The notes under the pieces were generated by a model. It made no database searches. It worked only from the letters and a program-made list of their open reading frames with translations, and was not told where the DNA came from. From Oscillospiraceae bacterium (GTDB lineage Bacteria; Bacillota; Clostridia; Oscillospirales; Oscillospiraceae), in the NCBI GenBank assembly GCA_021205095.1, contig JAJPYE010000038.1, positions 1 to 64,000 of the forward strand: a DNA stretch of 64,000 bases, written 5' to 3'. Numbering within the stretch: the first letter of the stretch is position 1; every line of letters begins with the position of its first letter. The position numbers and the translations under genes were made by a program. This document shows, one piece after another, positions 20,345 to 30,688 of this stretch.

Positions 20345-20372
20345 TTGTTTTTTTAAGGAAGTGTGCTATAAT
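20345..20372 (+). promoter_or_regulatory. Promoter upstream of secreted beta-helix gene
   Basis: TTGTTT-N16-TATAAT with extended -10 (TGC). Confidence 0.55.
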
Positions 20373-20434
20373 GACCATACGTCATTTTTTTGTCATCATA
20401 TATGGCAGAAAGAAATTGAAAGGAGAAACGTAAT

Positions 20435-22477
20435 ATGAAGAGCTGTAAAATCTTGGCGTTGGTTCTGGCCCTGTGCATGCTGTTGAGCGTAAGTGCATTC
20501 GCCTCCAGCGATATGCCGGACACCTCTATGGGCGGCAGCGCCACCAGCGCCCCGCCGGACAACTCCACCAAGGCGGTGGATGTCTTGGGTACCCGCGCCG
20601 CCCTGTATATCGAGTATGGGGAGGACGGCTATACCGTCAGTCAAAACGTTACCGATTCCTATGAAGTAGAGTATCAGGAAGATGTCGCTACCCCTGAGGC
20701 GGGCGAGACCTACACCCTGGGCGGCATCTACATCTACTGCGGTGCAGAGGATTGGGACGAGGAAGAGGCTGTCGGCAACAGCGGCGTCGTAATCAACCAG
20801 CTCACCGATGAGACCACCCCGGTGGTTCTCGGCGGTGAGGAGGACTATTACGAGGCCCCCGACGGCGAAACCTATAACTCCGTCATCGTTATGGAGGTAG
20901 ATGAGGACGAGGAGCTGGCCAGCGACGCTACGGAGACCGCCCCCGGCGTGGCCCTGGCCTTCAACGGCTCTGCTATCGAACTGAAGAACGTCTATGTGGA
21001 GTCCAACGGCACCGGGCGGCCCACCGTTCATATCCCCTCTACCACTCGTGACTCCAACGCCACCCAGCTTCCCGACCTGATTTGCGTGGACAGTATGTTT
21101 GTGAACCACTCCACCCGCGCCCTGCTTCTGATGGGCGGCGACGTGTGGTTTTTGAACTCCACCGTCCTGACGAACTCCTGGGGCGGCCTGAGCTATGACA
21201 ACACCTCCACCACCATGTATGTGGTCAACTCCGATGTGGAGAACATTGGCACCGGCGGCTATGCTATCTATGACGCCGCGGGCTGCACCGCCTTTGTGTA
21301 TGGCAGCCGCGTTGTGGCCGGCAACACCGGCATCACCGTCTGCCGGACGGCTGTCCTGACAGTGGACTCTCTGGAGAACGCGGACGAGACTGCCACCGAC
21401 CCCTATGACGGCGAGGCCGACCTGATGGAGGCTTCCGCCACGGCGGACGGCGCCACCGAGCTGATTGCCCATGACTACGCCATCAAGATTCATGCGGATA
21501 TGGCCGGCGCGGATTCTGTGGGCGAGGCGTATCTGTATAACGCCTACATCTCCACCCTGGACGAGGATGTCCAGTTTGCCGACGGCACTACCTATGAGGA
21601 TTGGGTCGACGGCGAAAGCACCGGCATCAGCGGTCTGATCAGCGAGTATCAGAGCGGCGCGCTTGTCTTCATCGCCAGCCACAATGGCAAGGTGGTTATT
21701 GACAACTGCGAGCTTGCCAGCCGCACCGGGATTCTGGTTCACTCCATGTTCACCTATGACTCCATGGCCTCCGGCATCTATCCTGTGGACGGTACCGAGT
21801 ACGTGGGCGACGAGGTGGTTCTGGCGAACCTGACCGCCGAGGGCGACATTCTCCACGAGGACTATATGCGCAAGATGGTTCTGTCCCTGGAGAACGCTGA
21901 CCTGACCGGCGCTGTGGTGGGCACCACCCTGGCTGCCTGGAACACTTACTGGACAGAGGCCGCCGAGGCTCTGCCTGAGGACGAGCTGGAGGAGGCCACC
22001 GATGAGCTGACCGCTATGGAGGCCACCCTGAAAAACGCCATCTACAACGACACCTATGAAACGGTTTGGGGCGTCCGTATGAGCATGGACGCGGATTCCG
22101 TCTGGACCGTTACCGGCGACTCCAACCTCTACAGCTTCACCCTGGAGGAGGGCGCTGTGGTGCAGGCCCCGGAGGGCAAGAGCCTTGCCATCTATGTGGA
22201 CTGCGGCATGAGCAACGATGAGCTGACCTACGACATCACCACCGGCACCCAGATTGACGCCTTTGAGGCGGGTGTGGAATACACCGGCGTTGTGATCCTG
22301 GTGGAGGACGGTGCTGACGAGGCTGCCGCCGAGAGCGAGGGCGCGCTGACCGTTTCCGTCAGCGACCTGCTGACCGCCATCGGCGCGGAGGTCTCCTATG
22401 ACGCGGAGACCGGCACCCTGACCATCGTGGATCCCACCGGCCTGGTGGCCGCCCTGTTGGAGGATGTCATCCAGTAA
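20435..22477 (+). CDS. Secreted beta-helix-like repeat protein
   Basis: Signal peptide; C-terminal 'YETVWGVRMSMDADSVWTVTGDS' paralogous to 'YETVWGVELTLTNGAVWNVTETS' of the 14984-16780 product. Confidence 0.65.
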   Translation: MKSCKILALVLALCMLLSVSAFASSDMPDTSMGGSATSAPPDNSTKAVDVLGTRAALYIEYGEDGYTVSQNVTDSYEVEYQEDVATPEAGETYTLGGIYIYCGAEDWDEEEAVGNSGVVINQLTDETTPVVLGGEEDYYEAPDGETYNSVIVMEVDEDEELASDATETAPGVALAFNGSAIELKNVYVESNGTGRPTVHIPSTTRDSNATQLPDLICVDSMFVNHSTRALLLMGGDVWFLNSTVLTNSWGGLSYDNTSTTMYVVNSDVENIGTGGYAIYDAAGCTAFVYGSRVVAGNTGITVCRTAVLTVDSLENADETATDPYDGEADLMEASATADGATELIAHDYAIKIHADMAGADSVGEAYLYNAYISTLDEDVQFADGTTYEDWVDGESTGISGLISEYQSGALVFIASHNGKVVIDNCELASRTGILVHSMFTYDSMASGIYPVDGTEYVGDEVVLANLTAEGDILHEDYMRKMVLSLENADLTGAVVGTTLAAWNTYWTEAAEALPEDELEEATDELTAMEATLKNAIYNDTYETVWGVRMSMDADSVWTVTGDSNLYSFTLEEGAVVQAPEGKSLAIYVDCGMSNDELTYDITTGTQIDAFEAGVEYTGVVILVEDGADEAAAESEGALTVSVSDLLTAIGAEVSYDAETGTLTIVDPTGLVAALLEDVIQ

Positions 22478-22510
22478 GGACGGACTGAAGTTGACAGAAA
22501 AAACCTAAAG

Positions 22511-22548
22511 GGCAGCGTCCCGCTCCCAAATGGGAACGGGACGCTGTT
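22511..22548 (+). terminator. Hairpin terminator after beta-helix gene
   Basis: AGCGTCCCGCTCCCA-AA-TGGGAACGGGACGCT. Confidence 0.6.
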
Positions 22549-22565
22549 ACAGTGCATTGCAGCGG

Positions 22566-24170
22566 ATGAGATATAGATTTTTACATATTGGCTTTATACT
22601 AATTGTGCTGACTGTTCTTCTGTCCGGGATGCGCGCTTCTCTTTCTGTGCGGGAAGAGGAGACGGTAATGGCCCGGACATCGGAGGCGGCGCAGGAGGCG
22701 GAGAACGCTGCGGTGTCCTCCGCTGTCGTTGTGTCTGCGGTTACGGCGGAACCGATGGCTACGGCTATGCCTGAACCAACGGCGGAACCAACGGCGGAAC
22801 CCACGGCGGAACCGACGCCGGAGCCCACGGCGGAACCGACGCCGACAGCGGAACCGACGCCGACAGCAGAGCCAACGCCGACAGCAGAGCCAACGCCGAC
22901 AGCGGAACCAACTCCGACAGTGGAACCAACGCCCACGGCGGAGCCAATTCCGACGACGGAACCGACGCCGACGGCGGTGATAACAGCGGCAACGCCGGCC
23001 TCCAATGTCTACCTGACTGTGGCTGATCAGGGATCGCATCCCGCCCTGATGAGTCTGGAGTCGGACGGCTTGTTCCACGGGGAGGATTGCATGACCAGAG
23101 GCCAATTTTGTCTGCTGCTGACCGCGTTGCTGGACGGTTTGCCAGAGGGAACAGACTGTCCCTACCCGGACGTCACCAAGGAGAGCGAGGCGTACAGCGC
23201 CATTACGAGCCTTTACCTGGCAGGGCTGCTGGAGGAGACTGCGGGAGAGACGTTTGCACCCGGTCAATATGCCGCAAGAGAATGGGTGGCCGACATCCTG
23301 GTGCGGCTGGCGTCCTGCCTTTCGGGAACAGAGCAGACCCGCGTGCAGACGCTGGGGGTGGAGGTAGCTTCCGGCGCCACCAGCGAAAGCGGCGCTGTTC
23401 GAAGCGAGAATGAGCTGCTGCGGCGGGATGAGCTTGCCGTCATTCTGGTGCGCCTGGCCGGTCGGAATGAGGCGATTGACGAGGATGCCCTGTTTTTCAC
23501 CGGGAATATTCCAGAGGATATGGACACAGATAGCTGGGCCTGGGCCTACGTCACGGACGCGCTGACGGAGGGGGCTGTGGAGACGGCGGAGCCGGGCGTT
23601 CATCGGCTGTATGGCTGGCTTTACGCCGCCTGGGACGACGGAACCGTCATGCGGGACATGGATTACGGCGTGTGGACCTTTGGTCTGGATGGTAAGTATA
23701 CAACCGGCAGCGACGAGCTGGATGAGTATCTGGCGCAGACGCTGGAGGAAAGCGGCGCAAATGATTTGCCGGAGCAGCAGGAGGCGCTGGCGGCGGTTTA
23801 CCTCTATATAAAGGAGAATTTTGAATATCTGGTCATGGCGGAGGATATGACGACGGAGGATGTGGGAACCACCGGCTGGGAATACGCCAGGGCGCTGCGG
23901 TTTTTCCAAAATGGAGGCGGTACCTGTTATGGCTATTCGGCTACCTTCGGTATCCTGGCCCGTCTGTTAGGGGAGACGGCCTATATCGTGGCCGGGCAGG
24001 TCAATCAGTTCTACGGCGCTCATAGCTGGGTGGTTATCCCGGAGGACGGCATCGACTGGATATATGATGTGGAGCTGGAGGATACCCGCTCAGAGAGACA
24101 TGGGGATTTAGAGCTGTTTCATATTCAAAACTATACGATATATAACTATTGGTACGAGCCAGATCGGTGA
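22566..24170 (+). CDS. Secreted protein with TPEP-repeat linker, SLH-like region and transglutaminase-like domain
   Basis: Cys-His-Asp triad motifs GGGTCYGYS / GAHSWVVI / YDVELED; TPTAEP repeats; start set downstream of terminator hairpin. Confidence 0.7.
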   Translation: MRYRFLHIGFILIVLTVLLSGMRASLSVREEETVMARTSEAAQEAENAAVSSAVVVSAVTAEPMATAMPEPTAEPTAEPTAEPTPEPTAEPTPTAEPTPTAEPTPTAEPTPTAEPTPTVEPTPTAEPIPTTEPTPTAVITAATPASNVYLTVADQGSHPALMSLESDGLFHGEDCMTRGQFCLLLTALLDGLPEGTDCPYPDVTKESEAYSAITSLYLAGLLEETAGETFAPGQYAAREWVADILVRLASCLSGTEQTRVQTLGVEVASGATSESGAVRSENELLRRDELAVILVRLAGRNEAIDEDALFFTGNIPEDMDTDSWAWAYVTDALTEGAVETAEPGVHRLYGWLYAAWDDGTVMRDMDYGVWTFGLDGKYTTGSDELDEYLAQTLEESGANDLPEQQEALAAVYLYIKENFEYLVMAEDMTTEDVGTTGWEYARALRFFQNGGGTCYGYSATFGILARLLGETAYIVAGQVNQFYGAHSWVVIPEDGIDWIYDVELEDTRSERHGDLELFHIQNYTIYNYWYEPDR

Positions 24171-24181
24171 GAATTGAAAGT

Positions 24182-24853
24182 ATGGTAAAAGCATACATTT
24201 TAAATTGGAGCGGCGCTCTGTTGCCGGAGAACGCTGTGGCGCTGCTGCCCGTCTGGCGGCGGGAACGGGCGACAGGGCTGCGCCGCCCGGCGGCCAGGGA
24301 GGAGAGTATATGGACAGGTCTGCTGTGGCGTTGGGCCATGGAAGAAAGCGGCTTTGACCCGGATATGGACATCTCCTGTCTTCCTGCAGGCAAGCCGGTG
24401 GCAACGGACGGAGCGGTGTTTTTCAGCCTTTCAAATTCCGGGTCGCTGGCACTGTGCGCCATTGGAAATGTGCCGGTAGGGGCGGATGTGCAGCAGACGC
24501 GGCCTGTTAACCTGACCATTGCCAAAAGATTTCATCCAGAGGAGCAGGCGTGGCTGAAAGCCCAGCCGGAAGCGGAGCGGGAGCAGGCCTTTTTTCGCAT
24601 ATGGACACGGAAGGAGGCATGGGTTAAGGCGGCCAGTAAGGAGGAATATCTCTCACTTTCTCAACAAAATGTAATAAAGTCCTTGCCAGAATGGGTGTTC
24701 ATGGATTATAATGTGATTGTAAAGAATGTGTCAAGTCGGTGTATGGCGGCTCTTTGCAGTCGAGGAGAGACGCTTCCCGCCGCGCTGATGCAGATCGAGC
24801 CTGAGGCGCTGATAACTGCCCTTGGAAGAGGAAAAGAGAACCCCTTATATTGA
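24182..24853 (+). CDS. 4'-phosphopantetheinyl transferase superfamily protein
   Basis: 'VGADVQQTRPVN' and 'FFRIWTRKEAWVKA' motifs. Confidence 0.8.
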   Translation: MVKAYILNWSGALLPENAVALLPVWRRERATGLRRPAAREESIWTGLLWRWAMEESGFDPDMDISCLPAGKPVATDGAVFFSLSNSGSLALCAIGNVPVGADVQQTRPVNLTIAKRFHPEEQAWLKAQPEAEREQAFFRIWTRKEAWVKAASKEEYLSLSQQNVIKSLPEWVFMDYNVIVKNVSSRCMAALCSRGETLPAALMQIEPEALITALGRGKENPLY

Positions 24854-24864
24854 AAGGAGAACGA

Positions 24865-26949
24865 ATGAAGAAAGCTTTAAGTCTGTTGCTGGCGTTTTGC
24901 CTGGCCTTTTGTCTGGCTGTGCCGGTCGCGGCCTCCTCGGAGGAAGCAGGAAGCGCTGTGGATGCTTCTGAGGAGACGCCCAGCGATGAAATGTTGATTG
25001 GCTACCAGGCCTATGAGCCGGTGGAGGAGCTGGACATTGACCTGGACGGCCTATACACCGGCGAGGACTACGGCGAGAGCCTTGGGGATATTACTGTCGC
25101 CGCCGGAGAGACTTGGTCGGTAGAGGATAGCTGTGTGGTGGATTCCCTTGAGATCGAGGACGGAGCCACCGTGGAGGCGGACTTTCCTGTGATCGTGTTC
25201 TTCTCGGAGAGCAGCACGGTGGAAAACGGCCAGGTTATTGGAAACGTCCAGTTCGTCAGCGATTATGACGAGGTGGTGGCCATTGTCCACACCAACGACA
25301 CTCATGGCTTTTTGACCACGGAGCCTTACGTGAAGGGCCTGAAGACCCAGTTGGAGCAGTCCGGCAATTACAGTTTGGTTTTGGCTGTCAGCGGCGGTGA
25401 TCTGTATGCCGGCGGCTACGCGGCGGCCCATGTATATGAGGGCGAGTATATCCCCTATATCATGGCAATGATTTACGACTACTATACCTGGGGCAATAAC
25501 GACGGCGGCATCACCGACCAGGGCTTGGGTACCTATTTCCTGTCCATTTTGAGTCAGGAGAGCGGCCTGACCCCGCTGCTGGCGAATCAGAACGCCTCAG
25601 AGGACATCGACATGGTGGCTTATGCGGAGAGCTATGAGCCTGCGGTGGGCGCAGAGGAATTTGTGGATCTGTATTCTGATATTCTGTCCCTGAACGAGGA
25701 CGGCACCATTGACTACAGCGCCATCGACCTGGAGAGCTATAATCTCTCCGCCGGGGACAACGCCCTGGATGACGGCGTGATCGTGGAGACCGCGAACGGC
25801 ACTCTGATCGGTCTGTTTGGGGAGTCCACCCAGGGCGGCTCCATCACCGACGCTTATTTCGCCGGCGGTCAGTCCACCATCACCGTGGCCCAGAACGCTT
25901 CGGATGCGCTGATTGCAGACGGAGCCAGCGCGGTGGTCATGGTCTGCCATACCGGCTGGATGGGGGCTGACTCCACAGAGGCCAGCTCCAACGACACGAA
26001 CTCCGCCCAGGTGGCTCTGAAGACCACGGGCATTGACGCCATCATCGACGCCCATACCCACTCCGTTATCAATGACGGCGAGGGCTGGCTGTTCGATGAG
26101 TCTGAATCTGACACCATTGTGAACCAGGCCAACTGCAAGGGCGAGGCCATTGGCGTGCTGTATCTCTATCTGAAGGACGGCCAGGTGGTTGCCAAGGACA
26201 GCGAGAACCTGACCACCAACGACGACGGCGAATGGGAAGGCATCCAGCCGGATGAGGAGGTTCAGGCTGCGGTTGACCGCTGCTATGACCGCCTGGAGGC
26301 GGACGGCTACACCAAGGTTTACGCCACAACGGAGTATTTCCTGAACGGTGAGCGCATCAGCTCCGGCGATGTGGGCGGCGGCGTCCGCGCCAATGAGACG
26401 AACCTGGGCGACCTGGTAGCCGATGGCATCCTGTATACCGCCCAACAGCTTTGGGACGGAGATGAAATTTCCATCGCCCTGTATCCCGGCTTCTGGGTGC
26501 GTTCCTCTATCGAGGCGGGGGACATCACGCTGGTGGACGCTTTGTCCGTGTTTGCGAACCCCTTGAAGATTTATTACGCCGAGTACACGGCGGAGAAGCT
26601 TGTCAGCCTGATGAACACCTCCTGTGCCAAAATGGGGGAGGAGAACAACAATATGTATCAGGTGGCGGGCCTGACCTGCACCTATGACCCGGACACGTTT
26701 GAGGTCACGACTTTGACCGTTGGGGATGAGCTGATTTATGACCACGGGGAATACCTGGTGGATGAGGACTGGACGGTGGGCTGCGCCGCAGAGGTTGGCG
26801 GCGGCGACATGACCGTGCCGGAGGGTACGGAGATTGTGGCCTCCAATTCCGAAATGGCCCAGCTCTGGTGCGAGTTCCTTGAAAATGGTGAGTACACCAT
26901 CTATCCCGATGAGGTAGCTCCTGCTGGTCGCGTGACCCCGGCTGCGTAA
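24865..26949 (+). CDS. Secreted bifunctional UDP-sugar hydrolase/5'-nucleotidase (metallophosphatase)
   Basis: Signal peptide; HTNDTHG, LLANQNAS, IDAHTHS motifs; C-terminal 5'-nucleotidase domain. Confidence 0.8.
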   Translation: MKKALSLLLAFCLAFCLAVPVAASSEEAGSAVDASEETPSDEMLIGYQAYEPVEELDIDLDGLYTGEDYGESLGDITVAAGETWSVEDSCVVDSLEIEDGATVEADFPVIVFFSESSTVENGQVIGNVQFVSDYDEVVAIVHTNDTHGFLTTEPYVKGLKTQLEQSGNYSLVLAVSGGDLYAGGYAAAHVYEGEYIPYIMAMIYDYYTWGNNDGGITDQGLGTYFLSILSQESGLTPLLANQNASEDIDMVAYAESYEPAVGAEEFVDLYSDILSLNEDGTIDYSAIDLESYNLSAGDNALDDGVIVETANGTLIGLFGESTQGGSITDAYFAGGQSTITVAQNASDALIADGASAVVMVCHTGWMGADSTEASSNDTNSAQVALKTTGIDAIIDAHTHSVINDGEGWLFDESESDTIVNQANCKGEAIGVLYLYLKDGQVVAKDSENLTTNDDGEWEGIQPDEEVQAAVDRCYDRLEADGYTKVYATTEYFLNGERISSGDVGGGVRANETNLGDLVADGILYTAQQLWDGDEISIALYPGFWVRSSIEAGDITLVDALSVFANPLKIYYAEYTAEKLVSLMNTSCAKMGEENNNMYQVAGLTCTYDPDTFEVTTLTVGDELIYDHGEYLVDEDWTVGCAAEVGGGDMTVPEGTEIVASNSEMAQLWCEFLENGEYTIYPDEVAPAGRVTPAA

Positions 26950-26968
26950 AATAATCATAGCATAAGAA

Positions 26969-27004
26969 AGCCCCGGCGGGAAATTCCCGCCGGGGCTGTT
27001 TTTC
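26969..27004. terminator. Terminator between convergent genes
   Basis: AGCCCCGGCGGGA-AAT-TCCCGCCGGGGCT followed by GTTTTT. Confidence 0.85.
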
Positions 27005-27030
27005 GGTTGGATGCTATGCCGCGGTCAGTT

Positions 27031-28809
27031 TTATTGGTCGAACTTGCCGCGGGGGGTGTAGGTCGTGTGTAGCAGCTCGTGGGATTTGTGACCGCAGGGC
27101 TCGCCCAGATAGTTTTCATACAGGGCGATGATGTCCGGGTTCTCGTGGGACTTTCTGACCTGCTTGCCCTCATCCTCGATGTAGAGAGCCTGCATACGGC
27201 GCTCCCTGTAGTCGGCCACATGGCCAAGGGTGCGGGGCTGACCGCCGCCGTTAATGCAGCCGCCGGGGCAGCCCATGACCTCGATGAAGTGGTAGGGGCT
27301 TTCGCCGTTTTTGACCTGCTCCATCAGAACATCCGCATTTTTTAGGCCGCTGGTGACGGCGACGCGGGCGGTAACGCCTTCCAGGAAGGAATACTCTGGC
27401 TTCACGTTCTCGAAGGTGAGGGAGGCCTCCTTGATTTTCTCCAGGCCCATGATGGGCTTGAGGTGCAGGTTCTCGCCGGGCATTTCCCGGCCTGTCACCA
27501 GCTCATACACCGTGCGGAGGGCAGCCTCCATCACGCCGCCGGTGACGCCGAATATATCCGCCGCGCCGGAGGAGAAGCCAAGAGGCGCGTCGAACTTGCC
27601 GTCCGGCAGGTTGGGGAAGTCGATGCCCATGGTGCGGATCATGCGGGTCAGCTCGCGGGTGGTGATAACTGCGTCCACGTTGGGGTTGCCGCCGTTTTGC
27701 ATTTCAGGCCGCTGAATTTCGTATTTCTTTGCCGTGCAGGGCATGACGGAGACAACATAGATGTCCTTAGGGTCAACGCCAAGCTTTTCGGCGTAATAGC
27801 TCTTGATGACCGCGCCCATCATGGTGTGAGGACTCTTGCAGGTGGACAGATGGTCAAGCTCGCCGGGGAAGGCGTGTTCGCAGTGCTTGATCCAGCCGGG
27901 AGAGCAGGAGGTTATCATGGGCAGCACCGCGCCCTCGCCGGTCAGGGCGGCCTTCAGCCGCTGGAGAAGCTCTGTGCCTTCCTCCATAATGGTCAGGTCG
28001 GCGGCGAAGTTGGTGTCAAACACATCGTCAAAGCCCAGGTCGTGCAGGGCGGTTGCCAGCTTGCCGGTGACGGGCTGGCCCACGGGCATATGGAAGTCCT
28101 CGCCCAGGGCGGCGCGAACGGCGGGGGCCACCTGAACGATGACCCGCTTGTCGGGGTTCGTCAGGGCGTTCCAGACCTTTTCCGTGCCGTCCGTCTCCGT
28201 CAGAGCGGCGGTGGGGCAGACCAGGGTGCATTGACCGCACATGGCGCAGTCCGTGCTTTCCAGCGGGGCGCAGGTGGCGGGAGCGATAACGGTGTTGAAG
28301 CCACGGTTCTGGGCGTAGATAACGCCCACGCCCTGCACGTCGTGGCAGACGGTGACGCACCGGCGGCATAGAATACACTTGGCGGAATTGCGGGCGATGG
28401 CCGGGGAGATGTCCACACGGGCAGGCGTCTTTTTGCCCTTGATGTGGGTCTCCTGGATGCCCAGGGTGTTGCCGAGAATTTGCAGCTCGCAGTTTTGATT
28501 CCGGGAGCAGAAGGTGCAGTCCTGGGGATGGTTGGAAATCAGCAGGTCGTAGATGATCTTCCGGGCCAGGCGAACCCGCTCGGTACTGGTGTGTACCACC
28601 ATGCCGTCTGTGGCCTTCACGATGCAGGAGGCCATCAGGTTTTTCATGCCCTCTATTTCCACCACACAGATACGGCAGGAGCCGTTGGTGTGGATACCGG
28701 GGAGATGGCACAGGTGGGGAATGTCTATACCGGCCAGCTTCGCGGCCTCCATGACCGTGGAGCCGTCGGGGGCGGAAACGTGCTTTCCGTTAATTGTCAG
28801 TTCAACCAT
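27031..28809 (-). CDS. hydA: NADH-dependent [FeFe] hydrogenase large subunit (group A, HydA/HndD type)
   Basis: H-cluster motifs TSCSPGWIKHCE, MPCTAKKYE, VMGCPGGCINGGGQP; N-terminal 2Fe-2S and ferredoxin clusters. Confidence 0.93.
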   Translation of the reverse strand: MVELTINGKHVSAPDGSTVMEAAKLAGIDIPHLCHLPGIHTNGSCRICVVEIEGMKNLMASCIVKATDGMVVHTSTERVRLARKIIYDLLISNHPQDCTFCSRNQNCELQILGNTLGIQETHIKGKKTPARVDISPAIARNSAKCILCRRCVTVCHDVQGVGVIYAQNRGFNTVIAPATCAPLESTDCAMCGQCTLVCPTAALTETDGTEKVWNALTNPDKRVIVQVAPAVRAALGEDFHMPVGQPVTGKLATALHDLGFDDVFDTNFAADLTIMEEGTELLQRLKAALTGEGAVLPMITSCSPGWIKHCEHAFPGELDHLSTCKSPHTMMGAVIKSYYAEKLGVDPKDIYVVSVMPCTAKKYEIQRPEMQNGGNPNVDAVITTRELTRMIRTMGIDFPNLPDGKFDAPLGFSSGAADIFGVTGGVMEAALRTVYELVTGREMPGENLHLKPIMGLEKIKEASLTFENVKPEYSFLEGVTARVAVTSGLKNADVLMEQVKNGESPYHFIEVMGCPGGCINGGGQPRTLGHVADYRERRMQALYIEDEGKQVRKSHENPDIIALYENYLGEPCGHKSHELLHTTYTPRGKFDQ

Positions 28810-28822
28810 TTTACTACCTCCC

Positions 28823-30688
28823 TCAGTTTAGCACGATGGCGTCAAAGCGGCAGTTCTGCTTGCAGGTGCCGCACTTGATGCAGGCAGACGCGTCAATGAC
28901 GTGGGGCTGGCCCTTCTCGCCGGAAATGGCGTCCACAGGGCAGTTCCGGGCGCAAAGTGTGCAGCCGCGGCACTTGTCGCTGTCGATGGTGTAGGTGAAC
29001 AGGGCCGTACACACATGGGCCGGGCATTTCTTGTCCCGCACGTGAGCGATATATTCGTCCTTGAAGTATTTCAGCGTGGTCAGCACCGGGTTCGGGGAGG
29101 TCTGACCCAGGGCACACATGGCCGTCTGGCTGATGGTGCGGGCCAGAATCTCCAGGTTGTCCAGATCCTCCATCTCGCCCTTGCCGCTGGTTATCTTTTC
29201 CAGCAGCTCCAGCATACGGGTGGTGCCGTCCCGGCAGGGGACGCAGTGACCGCAGCTCTCGTCCTTCACGAAGTCCACGAAGTAGCGGGCGGTGTCCACC
29301 AGACAGGTGTTCTCGTCCATGGCAATCAGACCGCCGGAACCCATAATGGCGCCGGCCTGGGTCAGAGACTCGTAGTCCACCGACACATCCAGATGCTCCT
29401 GGGTCAGGCAGCCGCCGGAGGGGCCGCCGGTCTGCACGGCCTTGAAGGCCTTGCCGTCCTTCATGCCGCCGCCGATTTTGAAAATGATGTCCCGCAGGGG
29501 GATGCCCATGGGGATTTCAATAATGCCGGAGTTCACCAGGTCACCGGCCAGGGCGAAAACCTTGGTGCCCTTGGAACGACCCACGCCGTAGGAGGCATAT
29601 TTCTCCGCGCCCATGTTGATGATGGCGGGGACGTTTGCCAGGGTCTCCACGTTGTTGATGGTGGTGGGGCAGCCCCACAGGCCGCTCTGGAAGGGGAAGG
29701 GGGGCTTCTGCCGCGGCTCGCCGCGATGGCCCTCAATGGAGTTTATCAGCGCCGTCTCCTCGCCGCAGACGAAAGCGCCCGCGCCGATGCGGATTTCGAT
29801 GTCGAAGTTGAAGTCGCTGCCCAGGATATGCTCGCCCAGAAGGCCGGTGTCTCTGGCCTGCTGAATGGCCTCGGTGAGGCGCTCCACTGCCAGAGGATAT
29901 TCCGCCCGGACATAGACATAGCCCTTGTTGGCGCCAATGCAGTAGCCGCCGATGAGCAGAGCCTCTACGATGCTGTGGGGGTCGCCCTCCAGGATGCTTC
30001 TGTCCATGAACGCGCCGGGGTCGCCCTCGTCCGCGTTGCAGATGATGTATTTCTGTCCCTCCGGCTGGTCAAAGCCGGATTTCCACTTGGTGCCGGTGGG
30101 GAAACCGGCGCCGCCGCGGCCACGCAGGCCGGAGTCGGTGATTTCCTGGATGGTGCGCTCCCGGCCATATTCGTTCAGCACCTTTGCCAGGGCAAAATAT
30201 CCGTCGTGACCTATGTAATCCTCAATGGAGGAGTAGTCGATGCGCCCCACGTTCCGCAGGGCAATCTTCACCTGGGTGGAGAAAAAGGGCAGATCCTTGG
30301 TATAGGGGATATATTCGCCGGTGACGGTATCCTGGTAGCAGTATTCCGGAATCACGTTGCCGCCGATCAGGTGCTTGTCTACGATCATCTTGATTTTTTC
30401 CGGGGTGAGGTTTCCATAGAATACCCCCTCCGGGTCAACGATCATGCAGGGCCCCTGTGCGCACAGGCCCACGCAGCCGGTGACGACAAGCCGCACCTCC
30501 TGAGAGAGGCCCCGAAGGGTGATGGCCTTTTTCAGCGCCTGGACGATGGCGTCGCTGTTGGAGGAATTGCACCCTGCGCCGCCGCAGACGTATATCGTGT
30601 GGCGATAGCCGGTAGTGCTTTCCTGGAAGGACTGGCGCAGCTCCTTCAGATCTTCAACGGTGTTGAGCTTGAGAGTGTAAATAGACAT
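28823..30688 (-). CDS. hydB: NuoF-like NADH-binding subunit of [FeFe] hydrogenase (HydB/HndC)
   Basis: GRGGAGFPTG NADH motif, ESCGHCVPCRDGTTRM, C-terminal 2x[4Fe-4S] ferredoxin. Confidence 0.93.
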   Translation of the reverse strand: MSIYTLKLNTVEDLKELRQSFQESTTGYRHTIYVCGGAGCNSSNSDAIVQALKKAITLRGLSQEVRLVVTGCVGLCAQGPCMIVDPEGVFYGNLTPEKIKMIVDKHLIGGNVIPEYCYQDTVTGEYIPYTKDLPFFSTQVKIALRNVGRIDYSSIEDYIGHDGYFALAKVLNEYGRERTIQEITDSGLRGRGGAGFPTGTKWKSGFDQPEGQKYIICNADEGDPGAFMDRSILEGDPHSIVEALLIGGYCIGANKGYVYVRAEYPLAVERLTEAIQQARDTGLLGEHILGSDFNFDIEIRIGAGAFVCGEETALINSIEGHRGEPRQKPPFPFQSGLWGCPTTINNVETLANVPAIINMGAEKYASYGVGRSKGTKVFALAGDLVNSGIIEIPMGIPLRDIIFKIGGGMKDGKAFKAVQTGGPSGGCLTQEHLDVSVDYESLTQAGAIMGSGGLIAMDENTCLVDTARYFVDFVKDESCGHCVPCRDGTTRMLELLEKITSGKGEMEDLDNLEILARTISQTAMCALGQTSPNPVLTTLKYFKDEYIAHVRDKKCPAHVCTALFTYTIDSDKCRGCTLCARNCPVDAISGEKGQPHVIDASACIKCGTCKQNCRFDAIVLN

